Assembly (NCBI RefSeq): GCF_016889425.1
Contig: NZ_CP069513.1
Location: forward strand, 1,426,001-1,490,000
DNA length: 64,000 bases
Direction: 5' to 3'
Source: Corynebacterium amycolatum
Lineage (GTDB): Bacteria; Actinomycetota; Actinomycetes; Mycobacteriales; Mycobacteriaceae
A program made the position numbers and the translations under genes. How positions within the stretch are numbered: the first letter of the stretch is position 1; every line of letters starts with the position of its first letter. Below the pieces are notes generated by a model. The model did no database searches, was not told the DNA's origin, and saw nothing but the letters and a program-made list of their open reading frames with translations. Positions 51,112 to 62,041 of this stretch are shown here, one piece after another.

Positions 51112-52740
51112 CTATAGCACCAACACGACCAGGACTTGGGCGAGAATGATCTTCATGATCATGGCCATCGGATACACCGTTGTGTATCCCATTGCCGGCA
51201 ACTCGTTCTTGGCCTGGTCGTTGACGTATGAGAGCACTGCCGGGTGAGTCTGCAAGCCCGAGAGGATACCCGCAGTTTGACCGAACGGAATCTTCAGCAC
51301 GCGGTGACCGACAATGAGGGTCAACAGTGCGGAGCTAAAGGCGATGATGGCGGCAAGGCCCAGAACTGTCAGTGATGCCGGGTCAGACAACGCAGCCTGG
51401 AATCCCTTACCAGCAGTAGTGCCGATACCAGCCAGGAACAGTGCCAGACCCATGGTGCGGAACGCCAGGTTGGCCGAGTAGGGGATAGGCCAAACCAACG
51501 GGCCAGTGCGACCAACAGCACCTAGAATCAGCGCCACAACCAGTGGACCACCAGCGGATCCCAAGGCTAGCGAGCTGCCGCCCGGAAGCGGAATCTTGAT
51601 GAGACCGACCAATACACCCAGCGTAAGCCCAAGGGTGAGAGGCAAGAGGTTGACGTCGGAAAGCTTCTTGTAAGAGTCGCCGAAGAACTTTGTTGCGTCC
51701 TTGATTTTCTCTGGTGGTGCAACCACGCGGACGCGGTCGCCAAGCTCGAGGCGCATGTTTGGTTCCGCGACGATGTCGTGGTCGCCGCGGCGAATACGCG
51801 TAATGATCATGCCGTCCATGCGAGTCTGAAGCTCCGCAATGGGTACGCCCACCACGTCAGATGCGGAGACGAAGATGCGACGGAAGTCCAGGCGACCGTC
51901 GTGTGTCGGATCACCTGGCATAAGCTCGCCAATGTACTCGGCGGCACGAGCAATTTCTTCCTCTGTACCGACGACGGAAATAATATCGCCGACGGAGACA
52001 GTGTCACCCGGAGATGGAATGTAGAGGTGGCCCTTATACTCGATGCGTGAAACCGTGATGTCCAAACCGAACTTCGACGGAAGGTCAGTGATGGACGGCA
52101 GGTCGTTCTTGAGGACCTTGATGTCCCGAGTATGCAGCGGAAGCGCGGCGACACCTGCGTCAATAGCTTCCTGGTCGTGATCGACGCGGAAGACCTTCGA
52201 CATAATACCGATTGAGGCAATCACTGCCAGCACGCCGATTGGGTAGGCCAGGGAGTAACCAATCACCGGCATATCGTGGGCAGCGGCCAGCTCGCCCTTA
52301 TCCGAAATGAGGCTAGGAAGAGCATCGACGATTGCTGCCATAGCCGGGGTGTTGGTCAGGGCGCCTGTGAAGGCACCTGCGCCCTCCACCGGGTCGATAG
52401 GCAAAAACTTGATTAGCAAGAAAGACTCGATAGTGACAACTGCGAGCACACCAATGCCGAATAAGTTGTGCTTGATACCGCGTGAGCGTAACGAGCTGAA
52501 GAATTCGGGGCCCGCCTCCAACCCGATGGTGTAGACGAATAATGCCAGGCCCACGATGTAAATCAGCGGGGAGATTTGAATTTCCGGCTCAATGGTCGCG
52601 AGGATAAGGCCGACGAAGAGGACGGCAGCCACGCCAAGCTTGAAGCCGAAGATCTTGATCTGGCCAATTGCCAGGCCAAGAAACAAAATCACTAGAAGCG
52701 CTAAGAGTTCATTTTCAGCCAAGAGTTGCACATATCCCAT
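51112..52740 (-). CDS. Putative transporter, AspT/YidE family with TrkA-C domains
   Basis: A membrane protein of 542 residues from the aspartate:alanine exchanger superfamily. Two membrane halves, each of five to six helices, flank a soluble centre with two RCK/TrkA-C domains (about residues 200-370; LYIPSPGDTVSVGDIISVVG and LELGDRVRVVAPPEKI). The family repeats FTGALTNTPAMAAI in the first half and LSGLQTHPAVLSYV in the second are clear. It reads like the putative transport protein of C. glutamicum I know at this position. ATG 52740 matches family N-termini (MGYVQLLAENELL); ATG 52767 is in frame. The substrate is unknown. Confidence 0.88.
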   Translation of the reverse strand: MGYVQLLAENELLALLVILFLGLAIGQIKIFGFKLGVAAVLFVGLILATIEPEIQISPLIYIVGLALFVYTIGLEAGPEFFSSLRSRGIKHNLFGIGVLAVVTIESFLLIKFLPIDPVEGAGAFTGALTNTPAMAAIVDALPSLISDKGELAAAHDMPVIGYSLAYPIGVLAVIASIGIMSKVFRVDHDQEAIDAGVAALPLHTRDIKVLKNDLPSITDLPSKFGLDITVSRIEYKGHLYIPSPGDTVSVGDIISVVGTEEEIARAAEYIGELMPGDPTHDGRLDFRRIFVSASDVVGVPIAELQTRMDGMIITRIRRGDHDIVAEPNMRLELGDRVRVVAPPEKIKDATKFFGDSYKKLSDVNLLPLTLGLTLGVLVGLIKIPLPGGSSLALGSAGGPLVVALILGAVGRTGPLVWPIPYSANLAFRTMGLALFLAGIGTTAGKGFQAALSDPASLTVLGLAAIIAFSSALLTLIVGHRVLKIPFGQTAGILSGLQTHPAVLSYVNDQAKNELPAMGYTTVYPMAMIMKIILAQVLVVLVL

Positions 52741-52897
52741 GGTGGCACAACTAGCAGTAATCTTCATTAAGCATTGTTTTCAGCAAGGATATAACCTTTG
52801 CTGACGGCGTGATAAGTGAGAGTAATCACTTCAACAAGACATCAATAACTGTGTTTGAAGTCGTGGTTTTGGACTTCGTTTTAAAGCTTTAGAGCAC

Positions 52898-52925
52898 AAA
52901 AAAGGGGCCCGAAAGCCCCTTTTTT
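52898..52925. terminator. Bidirectional terminator
   Basis: A perfect 11-bp stem AAAAAAGGGGC/GCCCCTTTTTT with a six-base loop, giving T-runs on both strands. It lies 70 bases after the DUF4191 stop and ends the lipB-lipA-DUF4191 transcript. Confidence 0.9.
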
Positions 52926-52995
52926 CTGCTTCAACCTAGGTTGTCCCTCGTCGGGTTGCCCGAGCAACTGGCTCTGGTGAAACCTAGCTAAGCCT

Positions 52996-53775
52996 CTAGT
53001 GCTTCTTGCCGCGATTTGCGGCACGGCGCGCACGACGGTTCATGCCGGCCTGTGGGTTAGCTCCCTTCGGCATCGGCCCCTTGGGCATGTTCGCGCGCGC
53101 ATCGCGAATGCGGTCCATCGACTGGATGCGCTCATTCAAAGCATTGGCCTGATCCTTATTCAGGTTGCGCGGCAGACGCATGAGTTCGCGCTGCAGCTTC
53201 TTTGGCGGGACCTGCCCCTCGTCGCTGCCAGCAATCATGTCGTAAATCGGAGCTTCGCCCGCAATGCGTGCCAGCGACTTCTTCTCACGAGCAATCATCT
53301 GCTTGACGCGGTTCGGGTCACCTTCACCGACCAGCACAACACCGGCGTTACCAATAACACGGTGAACAGCATCCATGTGCTGATTAGCGACAACACCGGT
53401 CTTGACGTGCCAGACATAGCCAACGCCCTGACGCATATTGTCCAGCGTCCACGCCGCAGCACCGGCCTGGCCTTCTGCCTCTGTGTAGAAGGAAGCCTCA
53501 AGACGCTTGGAGAAGATGTACATCGCGACCATAAAGCCGATCGAAATACCAATAATCGTCAGAACCCAGGGCCAGACTCCACCAATGAGCAGGCCAAGCA
53601 ATAACAGAAGGATAATTGGACCGAAGAAGCCCAGTGCCATGTACGGCACGAGCTTGTTGTCCCGCGAGCGCTGCAGCTTAAACGCCTGCCACATCTGGCT
53701 ACGGGTCTGCTTACGCTGAGCGCGCTTGGCGGCGCGGTTCGCCTTCTTCATTTCTTTCGCATCATTGGTCGCCAT
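52996..53775 (-). CDS. DUF4191 family membrane protein
   Basis: A 259-residue protein with a very basic N-terminus (KKANRAAKRAQRKQTRSQMWQAFKL), two adjacent membrane helices (about residues 45-85), a soluble domain with AAAWTLDNMRQGVGYVWHVKTGVV and GNAGVVLVGEGDPNRVKQMIAREKKSLARI, and a basic C-terminus rich in Arg and Asn. This is the pattern of DUF4191 (Rv2219), found beside lipA in actinobacteria. The function is unknown. ATG 53775 gives the usual start; the frame is open to 53814. Confidence 0.85.
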   Translation of the reverse strand: MATNDAKEMKKANRAAKRAQRKQTRSQMWQAFKLQRSRDNKLVPYMALGFFGPIILLLLLGLLIGGVWPWVLTIIGISIGFMVAMYIFSKRLEASFYTEAEGQAGAAAWTLDNMRQGVGYVWHVKTGVVANQHMDAVHRVIGNAGVVLVGEGDPNRVKQMIAREKKSLARIAGEAPIYDMIAGSDEGQVPPKKLQRELMRLPRNLNKDQANALNERIQSMDRIRDARANMPKGPMPKGANPQAGMNRRARRAANRGKKH

Positions 53776-53869
53776 AATCACCAACTTTAGGGCATGCGAT
53801 GTAGTTTTAGGCAATAGACCGCGCCGTAGCGCCGTTTCGCTTTACGACGGCGCTGAGGCCGTCAGGCCT

Positions 53870-54928
53870 CTAGGAAGCCGGAATAGCCGAAGTGACTGGC
53901 GTATCTTCCGATGCGCCATAGCGGTCGAGTAGGGTTGAGGCCTCCTGCAGGGCGAGGTCGCTGCCGCCGTCGTCGGCAAGCGCGGAGAGATGCTCAGGCA
54001 GCTCCTGACCGCGGTGCGCCAGCGCGCGGGCGTAGAGCCGTCCAGCGCGGTAAGAGGAACGGACTAGCGGTCCTGACATGACGCCAGCGAAGCCCATCTC
54101 TTCGGCAGCCTTGGAGAGTTTGACGAACTCTTCCGGCTTGACCCAACGGTCAATTGGGTGGTGCAGCGGGGTGGGCCGGAGGTACTGCGTAATTGTCAGG
54201 ATGTCGCAGCCGGCTCCGTGCAAATCTTCCATAGCGGAGATGATTTCGTCGTAGGTTTCGCCCATGCCCAGGATGAGGTTGGACTTGGTAACCAGCCCAG
54301 CTTCGCGAGCACGAGTGATGAGTTCCAAGGAGCGCTCGTAGCGGAATGCTGGACGGATGCGCTTGAAGATGCGCGGCACCGTCTCCAAGTTGTGGGCGAA
54401 AACCTCGGGCTTGGCATCGAAGACCTGCTGTGCGGCGGATTCGTCGCCACGGAAATCGTCGACCAGGAGCTCGACCCCCGTATTCGGGTTGAGCTCGTGA
54501 ATCTGTCGGCATGTCTCTGCGTAGAGCCAGGATGCGCCGTCGGGCAGGTCGTCGCGGGCGACACCGGTGATGGTCGCGTAGCGAAGATCCATCTCGCGGA
54601 CGGACTCGGCGACACGGCGCGGCTCGTCCTTGTCCAAGGGATCCGGCTTGGCAGAGTTAATCTGGCAGAAGTCGCAGCGGCGGGTGCACTTGTCGCCGCC
54701 GATAAGGAAGGTGGCCTCGCGGTCTTCCCAGCATTCGTGAATGTTTGGGCAGCCAGCCTCCTGACAAACTGTGTGCAGGGAGGCGCCCGAGACACGGCTC
54801 TTCATGTCTTTATAGCTGGGGCCCGGGCGAACCTGGTTGCGGATCCACCGTGGCTTGTTTTCGATAGGGGTCTCGGCATTTCGTGCCTCGACGCGCAGTA
54901 ACTTACGTCCTTCTGGCTTAACAGTCAC
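53870..54928 (-). CDS. lipA: Lipoyl synthase
   Basis: LipA is a radical-SAM enzyme that inserts two sulphurs into octanoyl groups on lipoyl domains. The auxiliary cluster ligands are in [12 protein letters not shown] and the SAM cluster ligands in CTRRCDFC; the C-terminal RSSYRA serine that completes the auxiliary cluster is also present. The length of 352 residues includes a C-terminal extension of about 45 residues. The start is GTG, nine bases after the lipB stop, so the two are cotranscribed and coupled. The likely substrates are the lipoyl domains of AceF, and also the glycine cleavage system if present. Confidence 0.97.
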   Translation of the reverse strand: MTVKPEGRKLLRVEARNAETPIENKPRWIRNQVRPGPSYKDMKSRVSGASLHTVCQEAGCPNIHECWEDREATFLIGGDKCTRRCDFCQINSAKPDPLDKDEPRRVAESVREMDLRYATITGVARDDLPDGASWLYAETCRQIHELNPNTGVELLVDDFRGDESAAQQVFDAKPEVFAHNLETVPRIFKRIRPAFRYERSLELITRAREAGLVTKSNLILGMGETYDEIISAMEDLHGAGCDILTITQYLRPTPLHHPIDRWVKPEEFVKLSKAAEEMGFAGVMSGPLVRSSYRAGRLYARALAHRGQELPEHLSALADDGGSDLALQEASTLLDRYGASEDTPVTSAIPAS

Positions 54929-54937
54929 AGTTTCACC

Positions 54938-55741
54938 CTACTTGTTTGTTGATGAGTACTCGAATATGCCGGTAGTGGAGTTGTGCTTCACCCGGTGTGG
55001 CAGGCCCTTCGTGGGGTCGGGCGCGGAGCCAAAGGAATGGTCGGCAACGGTCAGACGGCCTTCCAAAGCATCTTGTAAATCCGCCAGAAGCGACTCTGTC
55101 ATCTCTGACACGCTAACATCTCGGTCAAGCTCCCGGGATAGGGTGGTCACTCCAGCATCGGAGATGCCACACGGGATGATGTAGTTGTAGAACTCCATAG
55201 AGTTGTCGCAGTTCAGACTCAGTCCGTGCATGGTCACATCATGAGTCACGCGGATTCCCAGTGCCGCAATCTTTCGGTCGCTAATTCCGTTTGATGCGGG
55301 AATCCATACCCCCGAGCGGCCATCGATGCGGCCAGCAGCTGCGATGCCAGCCCGGCGAACGGTTTGAATGAGGGCTTCTTCCAGTCTGCGGACGTAGTCC
55401 ACCACATCGACCGGCTGAGCGAGCTTGATGATGGGATACATCACAAGCTGGCCCGGGCCGTGCCAGGTGATGCGGCCCCCGCGGTCGACATCGACGACCG
55501 ACAACCCATTGGTAGGGCGGTCCTCGGGCTGGGTGCGCTTTCCTGCTGTGTAAAGACTCGGGTGCTCGAGCACGAGAATCTGATCTGGAATCAGGTCTTT
55601 CGCACGCTTGGCAGCAAGGTCTGCCTGTAGGTGCCAGGTCTCTTCGTAGTCGACAAGACCCAGGTGCTGAATCTCGATGTCGGAGCTAGAGTCTCGAATG
55701 GATTTATCTGCGCGAGTAAAAGGTTTTCTTGGGGCAGTCAT
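54938..55741 (-). CDS. lipB: Octanoyl-[ACP]:protein octanoyltransferase
   Basis: LipB transfers octanoate from acyl carrier protein to the lipoyl-domain lysine, the step before LipA. The active-site lysine and cysteine are in [11 protein letters not shown] and [11 protein letters not shown]. Other landmarks are [14 protein letters not shown] and [18 protein letters not shown]. It has 267 residues, with about 20 extra at each end. There is no ribosome binding site; TATAGG lies ten bases before the ATG, so the transcript may be leaderless. It is first in the lipB-lipA unit. Confidence 0.96.
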   Translation of the reverse strand: MTAPRKPFTRADKSIRDSSSDIEIQHLGLVDYEETWHLQADLAAKRAKDLIPDQILVLEHPSLYTAGKRTQPEDRPTNGLSVVDVDRGGRITWHGPGQLVMYPIIKLAQPVDVVDYVRRLEEALIQTVRRAGIAAAGRIDGRSGVWIPASNGISDRKIAALGIRVTHDVTMHGLSLNCDNSMEFYNYIIPCGISDAGVTTLSRELDRDVSVSEMTESLLADLQDALEGRLTVADHSFGSAPDPTKGLPHRVKHNSTTGIFEYSSTNK

Positions 55742-55811
55742 GGTGGCCTATAGGATACGCCGAATTTCTGTGGGCCTTAGTTTTCTTGTTACTTGGATAG
55801 CACCAGCCACA

Positions 55812-55849
55812 AAAATACCCCGGTGGTCACTAGAAAGTGACCGCCGGGG
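55812..55849 (-). terminator. Terminator of the phosphate transporter gene
   Basis: A stem of CCCCGGCGGTCACT with AGTGACCACCGGGG (one mismatch) and a four-base loop, followed in the transporter direction by TATTTTTG. Confidence 0.88.
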
Positions 55850-55874
55850 CGAAAGTGGCGTGCTCTTGTTGGGT

Positions 55875-57500
55875 TTAGCCGAAGACGACGCGCAGGATGG
55901 AAACGGTAATTGCCGAGATAGCTGCAGCAGCCGGCAGAGTGATAACCCAGGCCAGACCAATCGGCTTCATCAGGTTCCAGTTAGCGGCGCGGTTAACGAT
56001 ACCGACACCGAGAACAGCACCAATCAGAATGTGGGTGGAAGAAACCGGCAGACCCAACAGGGAAGCGATCATAACGACCACAGCAGCAGAGAGCTCTGCG
56101 GCGAAGCCCGACGCCGGGTGCATCTTAGTCAAGCCGGAACCGACAGTCTGAATAACGTAGCGACCGATGAACCACAGACCGGAAATCAAAGCGACACCCA
56201 TTGTGGCCATGACTGCCAGCGGAACACCAGACTCAGAAGAAATTTCGTTGGTACGGAGAACATCCAGAATTGCCACGAACGGGCCAAGTGCGTTAGCGAT
56301 GTCGTTCGAACCGTGGGAGAAAGCGAACGCAGAAGCGGTGAAGACCTGCATCCAGCTGAACAGCAGGAAGGTCGAGCGGTCGAGGTCCTGGCGCTTCAAA
56401 GTGCGGGCGAAGATGTAAACGGCGAGCCACACGGCGGTGGCAATCATGCCCATAATCAGGAAATTGTCCAGGCCGGACAGGCCCAGGTGCAGGTTCTTGA
56501 GCCCCTTGAACAGCATCATCGCGGAGATGACGACGGAGCCCAATGCGGCCAGGCCTGGAACCCAGGCTTCTAGCGCGCGGTGAGCGCGGACGTCATCAAC
56601 CTTGGACTCGATGTCAACGAGCTTGCGGAAGTAGTCAGACTCCAGGTCATTCCGCTCCCAGTCGGCGTCGCGCATCGTCGTCGCGTCGCGAAGCATCGCG
56701 TTGGTGTAAGAGATCTGCTCGTGCTCAGGCAGCTTTTCGAACTCTTCACGGTGCTGAGCCTTAAGATCGGCCTTTTCCTGGTGGATGGCCTGCAGCTGCT
56801 GAGAAGCCTTGTCGTTATAGACGAGAATCGACTTCTTAATGCCGCCGAACAGGAGAAACGCGACCATACCACCAAGGAGCGGGGAGAGAACCCAGGAAAT
56901 TGCAATCTGGCCGATCTGATCCCACTGGACCATGCTCCAGCCACCCTTGCCGGTGATGAAACCGACCGTCAGTGCGGCACCAACGATACCGCCGACGATG
57001 GAGTGGGTAGTGGAAACTGGCCAACCCATGCGGGTGGCAACGAGGAGCCACACTGCCGCGCCAAGAAGCGCGGACATCATGATGAAGGCGAACTCCATCG
57101 GGTCCAAACCGTGGATCGCATTCAGGTCCACAATGCCGGAACGGACGGTGTCAGTAACCTCGCCACCTGCGAGGACGGCGCCCGAAACCTCAAAGACTGA
57201 AGCGACAACTAGCGCCTGCTTCATGCTCAGGGTGCCGGCACCGACTGAAGTACCGAAGGAGTTAGCAACGTCGTTACCGCCGATATTGAATGCCATGAAG
57301 ACGGCGAACGCGATGGTAATCAGAAGAATTGCCGTATTTGCCTGCGGGCCGACGAAGTCATAAGCCCAGAAGGCAAAAATTACGATGTTGATTGCGAGAA
57401 GCCCGCCGAAGAAGAGATGCCACCACTTATCTGAGGAGCTCGATTGCTCAGACGATGTGGTCCCGGTCGACGAACTAGTATTCGCTGGAGCCGAGGACAT
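55875..57500 (-). CDS. Inorganic phosphate transporter, PiT family
   Basis: A 541-residue low-affinity phosphate:cation symporter. The two PiT signatures are present: [22 protein letters not shown] in the N-terminal half and [15 protein letters not shown] in the C-terminal half, with the paired [16 protein letters not shown] and [17 protein letters not shown] soluble central loop of about 110 residues is highly charged. AAAGGTGGAG sits just before ATG 57500; the frame opens further to 57548. No accessory PhoU-like gene is adjacent. Confidence 0.93.
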   Translation of the reverse strand: MSSAPANTSSSTGTTSSEQSSSSDKWWHLFFGGLLAINIVIFAFWAYDFVGPQANTAILLITIAFAVFMAFNIGGNDVANSFGTSVGAGTLSMKQALVVASVFEVSGAVLAGGEVTDTVRSGIVDLNAIHGLDPMEFAFIMMSALLGAAVWLLVATRMGWPVSTTHSIVGGIVGAALTVGFITGKGGWSMVQWDQIGQIAISWVLSPLLGGMVAFLLFGGIKKSILVYNDKASQQLQAIHQEKADLKAQHREEFEKLPEHEQISYTNAMLRDATTMRDADWERNDLESDYFRKLVDIESKVDDVRAHRALEAWVPGLAALGSVVISAMMLFKGLKNLHLGLSGLDNFLIMGMIATAVWLAVYIFARTLKRQDLDRSTFLLFSWMQVFTASAFAFSHGSNDIANALGPFVAILDVLRTNEISSESGVPLAVMATMGVALISGLWFIGRYVIQTVGSGLTKMHPASGFAAELSAAVVVMIASLLGLPVSSTHILIGAVLGVGIVNRAANWNLMKPIGLAWVITLPAAAAISAITVSILRVVFG

Positions 57501-57941
57501 GCTCCACCTTTCTAAGTTACGTACAGAGAGCAAAAATAGGCACGCCAAAGAAGCCTGCTGTCTAATGATTTCTTAGATTGGTAAAGGCTAATTGCTAACT
57601 AGATGACGACTAGGTTAACAAATAATGAATTTAATTATCGCTATCTATGGCTCTCGTTGGCGTAGCTGGAAGCGATAGCCGAAACTGAGTGCGTGGGTGT
57701 GTGGCGTTTTCGCATTTCGGCAGTACAAGAAGTATGCACATTTGCTACTTGCGGCTTTGCTTTCGGCTAGACCCTCCCGTTGTTCGCTAATGGCTTAATG
57801 GCGCAATAACAGCGCGTAAATTCTTTGTGCCGATGGAGTTAGCTATGTGTGGCTACGCGAAATCTGAGTACTAGCCAAGAAGAGGGTGGCTGCGCATTTG
57901 AAGGAATCGCTGATTAGGTTCAACTGCGGAACGAATGCGGA
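57501..57941. other. Intergenic region without a recognised gene
   Basis: About 440 bases between the phosphate transporter start and the aceF terminator. The first 130 bases are AT-rich and should hold the transporter promoter. I find no credible open frame, tRNA or hairpin in the rest. Confidence 0.4.
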
Positions 57942-57985
57942 AAAAGAAATACCCGCGTCAGTCGCAAAGTGCGACTAACGCGGGC
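57942..57985 (-). terminator. Terminator of aceF
   Basis: CCCGCGTTAGTCGCA pairs with TGCGACTGACGCGGG (one mismatch) around a three-base loop, followed by TATTTCTTTTT in the aceF direction. A second, weaker stem with CCCC/GGGG arms lies between it and the aceF stop. Confidence 0.8.
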
Positions 57986-58065
57986 AGGGAAGAGGTGGAA
58001 CCTCCTGCTAGCAAGCCAGCTAGATATTTCCGCGGCGCTACCACCCCAGGAGGGGAGTAGGCTGC

Positions 58066-60108
58066 TTAGAGCTGCAGATCCGATTCGAAGTTAGCAACCT
58101 CGAGGCGGTCAACAACGGTCGTCATGAAGCGACCTGCATCAGCGCCGTCGATGAGGCGGTGATCGTAGGTAATTGGCAGGAAGACCATGGCACGAATGCC
58201 AATGGCATCTGCCTCATTCTCGGTGACGACTACTGCGCGCTTCTTAATCGCGCCGGTGCCGACCATTGCAGCCTGTGGCGGAACCAGAATCGGGGTGTCG
58301 GTCAAGGCGCCCTCGGAGCCAATGTTGGTAATGGTGAAGGTGCCGCCGGACAGGTCCTTCGGGGTCAGCTTGTTATTGCGAGCGCGGTCTGCGATGTCCG
58401 CGATAGCAGCAGCCAGCTCCGGCAGGGACATATCCTGAGCGTCGTGGATGACCGGGGAGAGCAAACCACGTTCGGTATCGACAGCGATACCCAGGTTGAC
58501 CTGCTCGTGGTAGGTAATCTCCTTGGTCTCTTCGTTCCAGGAAGCGTTGACGTTCGGGTGGCTGACCAGAGCCTCAACGATTGCCTTTGCAAAGAATGGC
58601 AGGAAGGTCAGCTTCGCGCCGTGCTTCTTCTCGAACTCAGCCTTCTTAGTAGCGCGCAGATCCCAGATGGCAGTCATATCTGCCTCGTGGACCTGGGTCA
58701 GCTGTGCGGAAGTCTGCAGAGACTCGAGGGTCTTGGCAGCGGTAATCTCGCGGATGCGGTTGACACGCTGGGTGGTGCCGCGCAGCTCAGCGAGCTCAGG
58801 GCGAACGCCCTTGGTGGACCAGTTGGAGCCGGACTCAGCAGCAGTCTCCTGGCCTCCCTCGGCAGCGCGCAGAACATCCTGCTTACGAATGCGGCCGCCA
58901 ATCCCAGAGCCCTGGACCTTAGTCAGGTCAACGCCGTGCTTGTCAGCCAGCTTGCGAACAAGCGGGGTGACGTAAGGAACGTCCTTGTTGGCGGAAGGCT
59001 TGGATTCAGCCTTCGGAGCCTCAGCCTTTGGAGCCTCCTTCTTCGGCTCTTCCTTCTTTGGCTCCGGCTTGGACTCTGCCTTTGGAGCTTCCTTCTTTGG
59101 CTCCGGCTTGGACTCTGCCTTTGGAGCTTCCTTCTTTGGTGCGGCCTTCTTTGGCTGGCCACTGCCAACGCGAGCGATGACCTCGCCGACGTCAACGGTG
59201 TCGTCTTCGTCGTAGAGGACCTCGAGCAGGGTGCCTGCGACCGGGGACGGAATTTCGGTGTCGACCTTGTCGGTGGAAACCTCGAGCAACGGCTCGTCGA
59301 CCTCGACGGTGTCGCCGACCTTCTTCAGCCAGGTGGTGATGGTGCCTTCGGTGACGGATTCGCCGAGCTCCGGCATCTCAACGTCGGTGGCGTCGCCAGC
59401 GTCAACGTCAGTGGAGTTCTCCTCAGTCTCCTCGTTGGCCTTTACTGGCTCCTCGTCCTTCTCGACTGCAGCAGATGTCTCTTCGGCCTCTTCCTCAGCC
59501 GATTCGTTGGCGGCCGGAGCGGCGTCTGCATCGCCAACGCGAGCGATGACCTCGCCGACGTCAACGGTGTCGTCTTCGTCGTAGAGGACCTCGAGCAGGG
59601 TGCCTGCGACCGGGGACGGAATTTCGGTGTCGACCTTGTCGGTGGAAACCTCGAGCAACGGCTCGTCGACATCGACGGTGTCGCCGACCTTCTTCAGCCA
59701 GGTGGTGATGGTGCCTTCGGTGACGGATTCGCCGAGCTCCGGCATCTCAACGTCAGTAGCGGGACCGGAAGCGGCCTTCGGTGCTTCCTTATTTGGCTCT
59801 TCAGCTTCTTCCTTCGGAGCCTCTTCCTCAGTCTCCTCTGCGGAATCGTCAGCGCCTTCCGGCTCTTCGCCCGGCTCGCCGACCTTTGCGATGACCTCGC
59901 CAACATCGACGGTGTCGTCTTCTTCAAAGAGAATCTCGGTGAGAACACCGGCGACCGGAGATGGAATTTCGGTGTCGACCTTGTCGGTGGAAACCTCGAG
60001 CAACGGCTCGTCGACCTCGACGGTGTCGCCGACCTTCTTCAGCCAGGTGGTAATGGTGCCTTCGGTAACTGATTCACCGAGCTCCGGCATCTCAATAGAG
60101 GTCGCCAT
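58066..60108 (-). CDS. aceF: Dihydrolipoamide acyltransferase (E2) with three lipoyl domains
   Basis: The 680-residue E2 core of the pyruvate dehydrogenase complex. Three lipoyl domains (about residues 2-76, 120-194, 244-318) each carry the lipoylated lysine in [14 protein letters not shown]. They are joined by acidic linkers, then a repeated [13 protein letters not shown] linker. A peripheral subunit-binding domain ([23 protein letters not shown]) and the catalytic domain with [13 protein letters not shown] follow. In corynebacteria the oxoglutarate dehydrogenase E1 carries its own acyltransferase domain, and this E2 serves both activities, so I call it AceF rather than SucB. GAGGAG precedes the ATG. 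Partners here are AceE and LipB/LipA. Confidence 0.95.
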   Translation of the reverse strand: MATSIEMPELGESVTEGTITTWLKKVGDTVEVDEPLLEVSTDKVDTEIPSPVAGVLTEILFEEDDTVDVGEVIAKVGEPGEEPEGADDSAEETEEEAPKEEAEEPNKEAPKAASGPATDVEMPELGESVTEGTITTWLKKVGDTVDVDEPLLEVSTDKVDTEIPSPVAGTLLEVLYDEDDTVDVGEVIARVGDADAAPAANESAEEEAEETSAAVEKDEEPVKANEETEENSTDVDAGDATDVEMPELGESVTEGTITTWLKKVGDTVEVDEPLLEVSTDKVDTEIPSPVAGTLLEVLYDEDDTVDVGEVIARVGSGQPKKAAPKKEAPKAESKPEPKKEAPKAESKPEPKKEEPKKEAPKAEAPKAESKPSANKDVPYVTPLVRKLADKHGVDLTKVQGSGIGGRIRKQDVLRAAEGGQETAAESGSNWSTKGVRPELAELRGTTQRVNRIREITAAKTLESLQTSAQLTQVHEADMTAIWDLRATKKAEFEKKHGAKLTFLPFFAKAIVEALVSHPNVNASWNEETKEITYHEQVNLGIAVDTERGLLSPVIHDAQDMSLPELAAAIADIADRARNNKLTPKDLSGGTFTITNIGSEGALTDTPILVPPQAAMVGTGAIKKRAVVVTENEADAIGIRAMVFLPITYDHRLIDGADAGRFMTTVVDRLEVANFESDLQL
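59165..59754. repeat. Near-identical 221-bp repeats encoding lipoyl domains 2 and 3
   Basis: Bases 59165-59385 and 59534-59754 agree at almost every position; the difference I see is CTC versus ATC at the Glu/Asp codon of the EVDEP/DVDEP segment. Domain 1 (59880-60105) is similar but has more silent and amino acid changes. This points to recent duplication or gene conversion within the gene. Confidence 0.85.
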
Positions 60109-60281
60109 GTTTGTGCACTCCTCGAAAAGTTAAGAAATCTCGTTTTAAGACGGTTATTACAAATTAGCTTACAGGTTGAAAACTCTGCTTGCCCCGTGGG
60201 CTGCGCCCGCTTTCGACTGGTGCGTGGAATAGCTCATTTCAGCCAGGATTCCAGCCGGGTGGGGCGCAGTCGGATGACCGG

Positions 60282-61820
60282 CTACTTCGTTGCCAAATCC
60301 TCAATCACAGAGAACATCGTCCGAACCGGAACGCCAGTGCCCCGCTTCGGGGTATAACCATACTCCCCGGTGGTGTTGAAGGCCGGACCGGCAACGTCGA
60401 TGTGAACCCATTCAACATCCTCACCAACGAATTCGCGCAGGTATGCAGCTGCAACGCTCATACCGCCAAAGCGAGAGTTCGTGACATTCCGCAGGTCAGC
60501 GACCGGAGAATTCAAGGCCTCTGCTAGCTCAACTGGAATCGGCATTGCCCAACCATTTTCACCAATGCTCTGAGACAGCTCTGCAACACGGTCACGGAAC
60601 TCGTCATTACCCAGGACACCCGGGGTGCGCTCGCCAAGAGCGACCAGCTGCGCACCGGTCAGGGTGGCGGTGTCAATCAGGTGAGTCGGCTTGTCTTCGC
60701 AGGCGCGGACAATGGCGTCCGCGAGTACGAGACGGCCCTCTGCGTCGGTGTTCAGAATCTCAATGGTCTTACCGCCGTACTGCGTAATGACATCGCCCGG
60801 ACGGTACGCCTTACCGCCCGGCATGTTCTCTGCCATCGGAACGGTTGCGGTCACCGGGGTGGAAACACCCAAACGGGCAGCCAGGACGACTGTGGCAATA
60901 ACTGCCGCAGCGCCGCCCATATCGGAAATCATGTTCTCCATGCTGGCGCCCGGCTTCAGCGAAATACCGCCGGTATCAAAGGTGATGCCCTTACCGACCA
61001 GCCCCAGCGATTTCTCTGCCGACTCATCGCCCTTCCAGACCAGACGCACCAGGCGCGGCCCGCGCGAGGATCCGCCACCCACGGCATTGAGGCCTCCGAA
61101 ACCGCCGGCGCGCAGAGCGTCGTCGTCAAGCACCTCGACCTCGAGCCCTGCGTCACGGCCCAGCGCTGCAGCAGCGTCAGCAAACGTCTCGGGGTAGAGG
61201 TGCGACGATGCTGTATTGACGAAGTCACGCGCGGTGGCAACGGCATCCACAATCGCCGCAACGCGCTTTACGACGTCGTCATCAGCGCCCAACACGACCA
61301 CCTTCTGGGTGTCCTCGTTGCTTTCTTCGGCGCTTTTCTGGCCGGAGTAAGCGTAAGCGCCCAGTGCAAAGCCCTCGGCTGCAGCCTGCGGATCGATGGC
61401 GCCGAGAGTGTTAAAGACCACCTTGGCCTTGGACATACGGCGGGCAGCGGCACCGCAGGCACGGCGGATATCCTCTGCATCCAGGTCCTCAGAACCCACG
61501 CCAACGCCCGTGACACTGTCGACATCCAGGCCAGCGGGGGCCGGAATGGTGGTCACGGACTCGGCCTTAGCACTGGCGGAGACTGCCTCAAAGGAGGCGA
61601 GCAGCTGCTCTGCAACCGAACCGATGGCCTCGGGTGCGACCAGCTCGACGCCATCCTCGCCGTCGATAAGCGCGACGAGAACCGCGTCGGCGTCCGCGGG
61701 CAGAGACTTGTCGGCAGCGATGACCACGCGAGTGCCGATAGCCGGCAGGTAATTGGACAAAATTGCGGCGTTGCGAGAGGCGCCGAACTGCGTCGAATCA
61801 TTGTTAGCGGGGACTGGCAT
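60282..61820 (-). CDS. pepA: Leucyl aminopeptidase (M17 family)
   Basis: A cytoplasmic dizinc aminopeptidase of 512 residues that removes N-terminal residues from peptides. The M17 signature [13 protein letters not shown] is present. Metal and catalytic residues are in [18 protein letters not shown] (Lys and Asp) and [12 protein letters not shown] (Asp). [15 protein letters not shown] and [11 protein letters not shown] are typical of the C-terminal domain. AAGGAG lies 11 bases before the ATG. It is divergent from ilvE, as in related genomes. Confidence 0.95.
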   Translation of the reverse strand: MPVPANNDSTQFGASRNAAILSNYLPAIGTRVVIAADKSLPADADAVLVALIDGEDGVELVAPEAIGSVAEQLLASFEAVSASAKAESVTTIPAPAGLDVDSVTGVGVGSEDLDAEDIRRACGAAARRMSKAKVVFNTLGAIDPQAAAEGFALGAYAYSGQKSAEESNEDTQKVVVLGADDDVVKRVAAIVDAVATARDFVNTASSHLYPETFADAAAALGRDAGLEVEVLDDDALRAGGFGGLNAVGGGSSRGPRLVRLVWKGDESAEKSLGLVGKGITFDTGGISLKPGASMENMISDMGGAAAVIATVVLAARLGVSTPVTATVPMAENMPGGKAYRPGDVITQYGGKTIEILNTDAEGRLVLADAIVRACEDKPTHLIDTATLTGAQLVALGERTPGVLGNDEFRDRVAELSQSIGENGWAMPIPVELAEALNSPVADLRNVTNSRFGGMSVAAAYLREFVGEDVEWVHIDVAGPAFNTTGEYGYTPKRGTGVPVRTMFSVIEDLATK

Positions 61821-62041
61821 GTAGTTGCATCTCCTTGTAGTCGTACTATGTGGTACACCACCGTATCCCTATTTGCCGGTTCGTGTCCTTCACCCCTGGA
61901 CAGCGGACCGACGAGACAGCGCCACGACTATTGGAATGTACCCGCGCCTAGTGCCCGCGACGCTGACATTAGCCTGACTAACACGGTCTTTCGGGGCGAG
62001 TATTGATACGACTCGATCCTCGACGGTTTAGGATGAAAGAC

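Noticed and set aside
58159..60072. 637-codon open frame on the plus strand with three internal repeats
   Set aside because: It is the mirror of aceF; the repeats are the lipoyl-domain repeats read backwards. The E2 on the minus strand explains the sequence fully.
59165..60105. Regularly spaced repeats that might suggest a CRISPR array or other repeat locus
   Set aside because: The repeats are over 200 bp, in frame and encode lipoyl domains.
60681..62006. 441-codon open frame on the plus strand
   Set aside because: It is antisense to pepA, which has intact M17 motifs and a good ribosome binding site.
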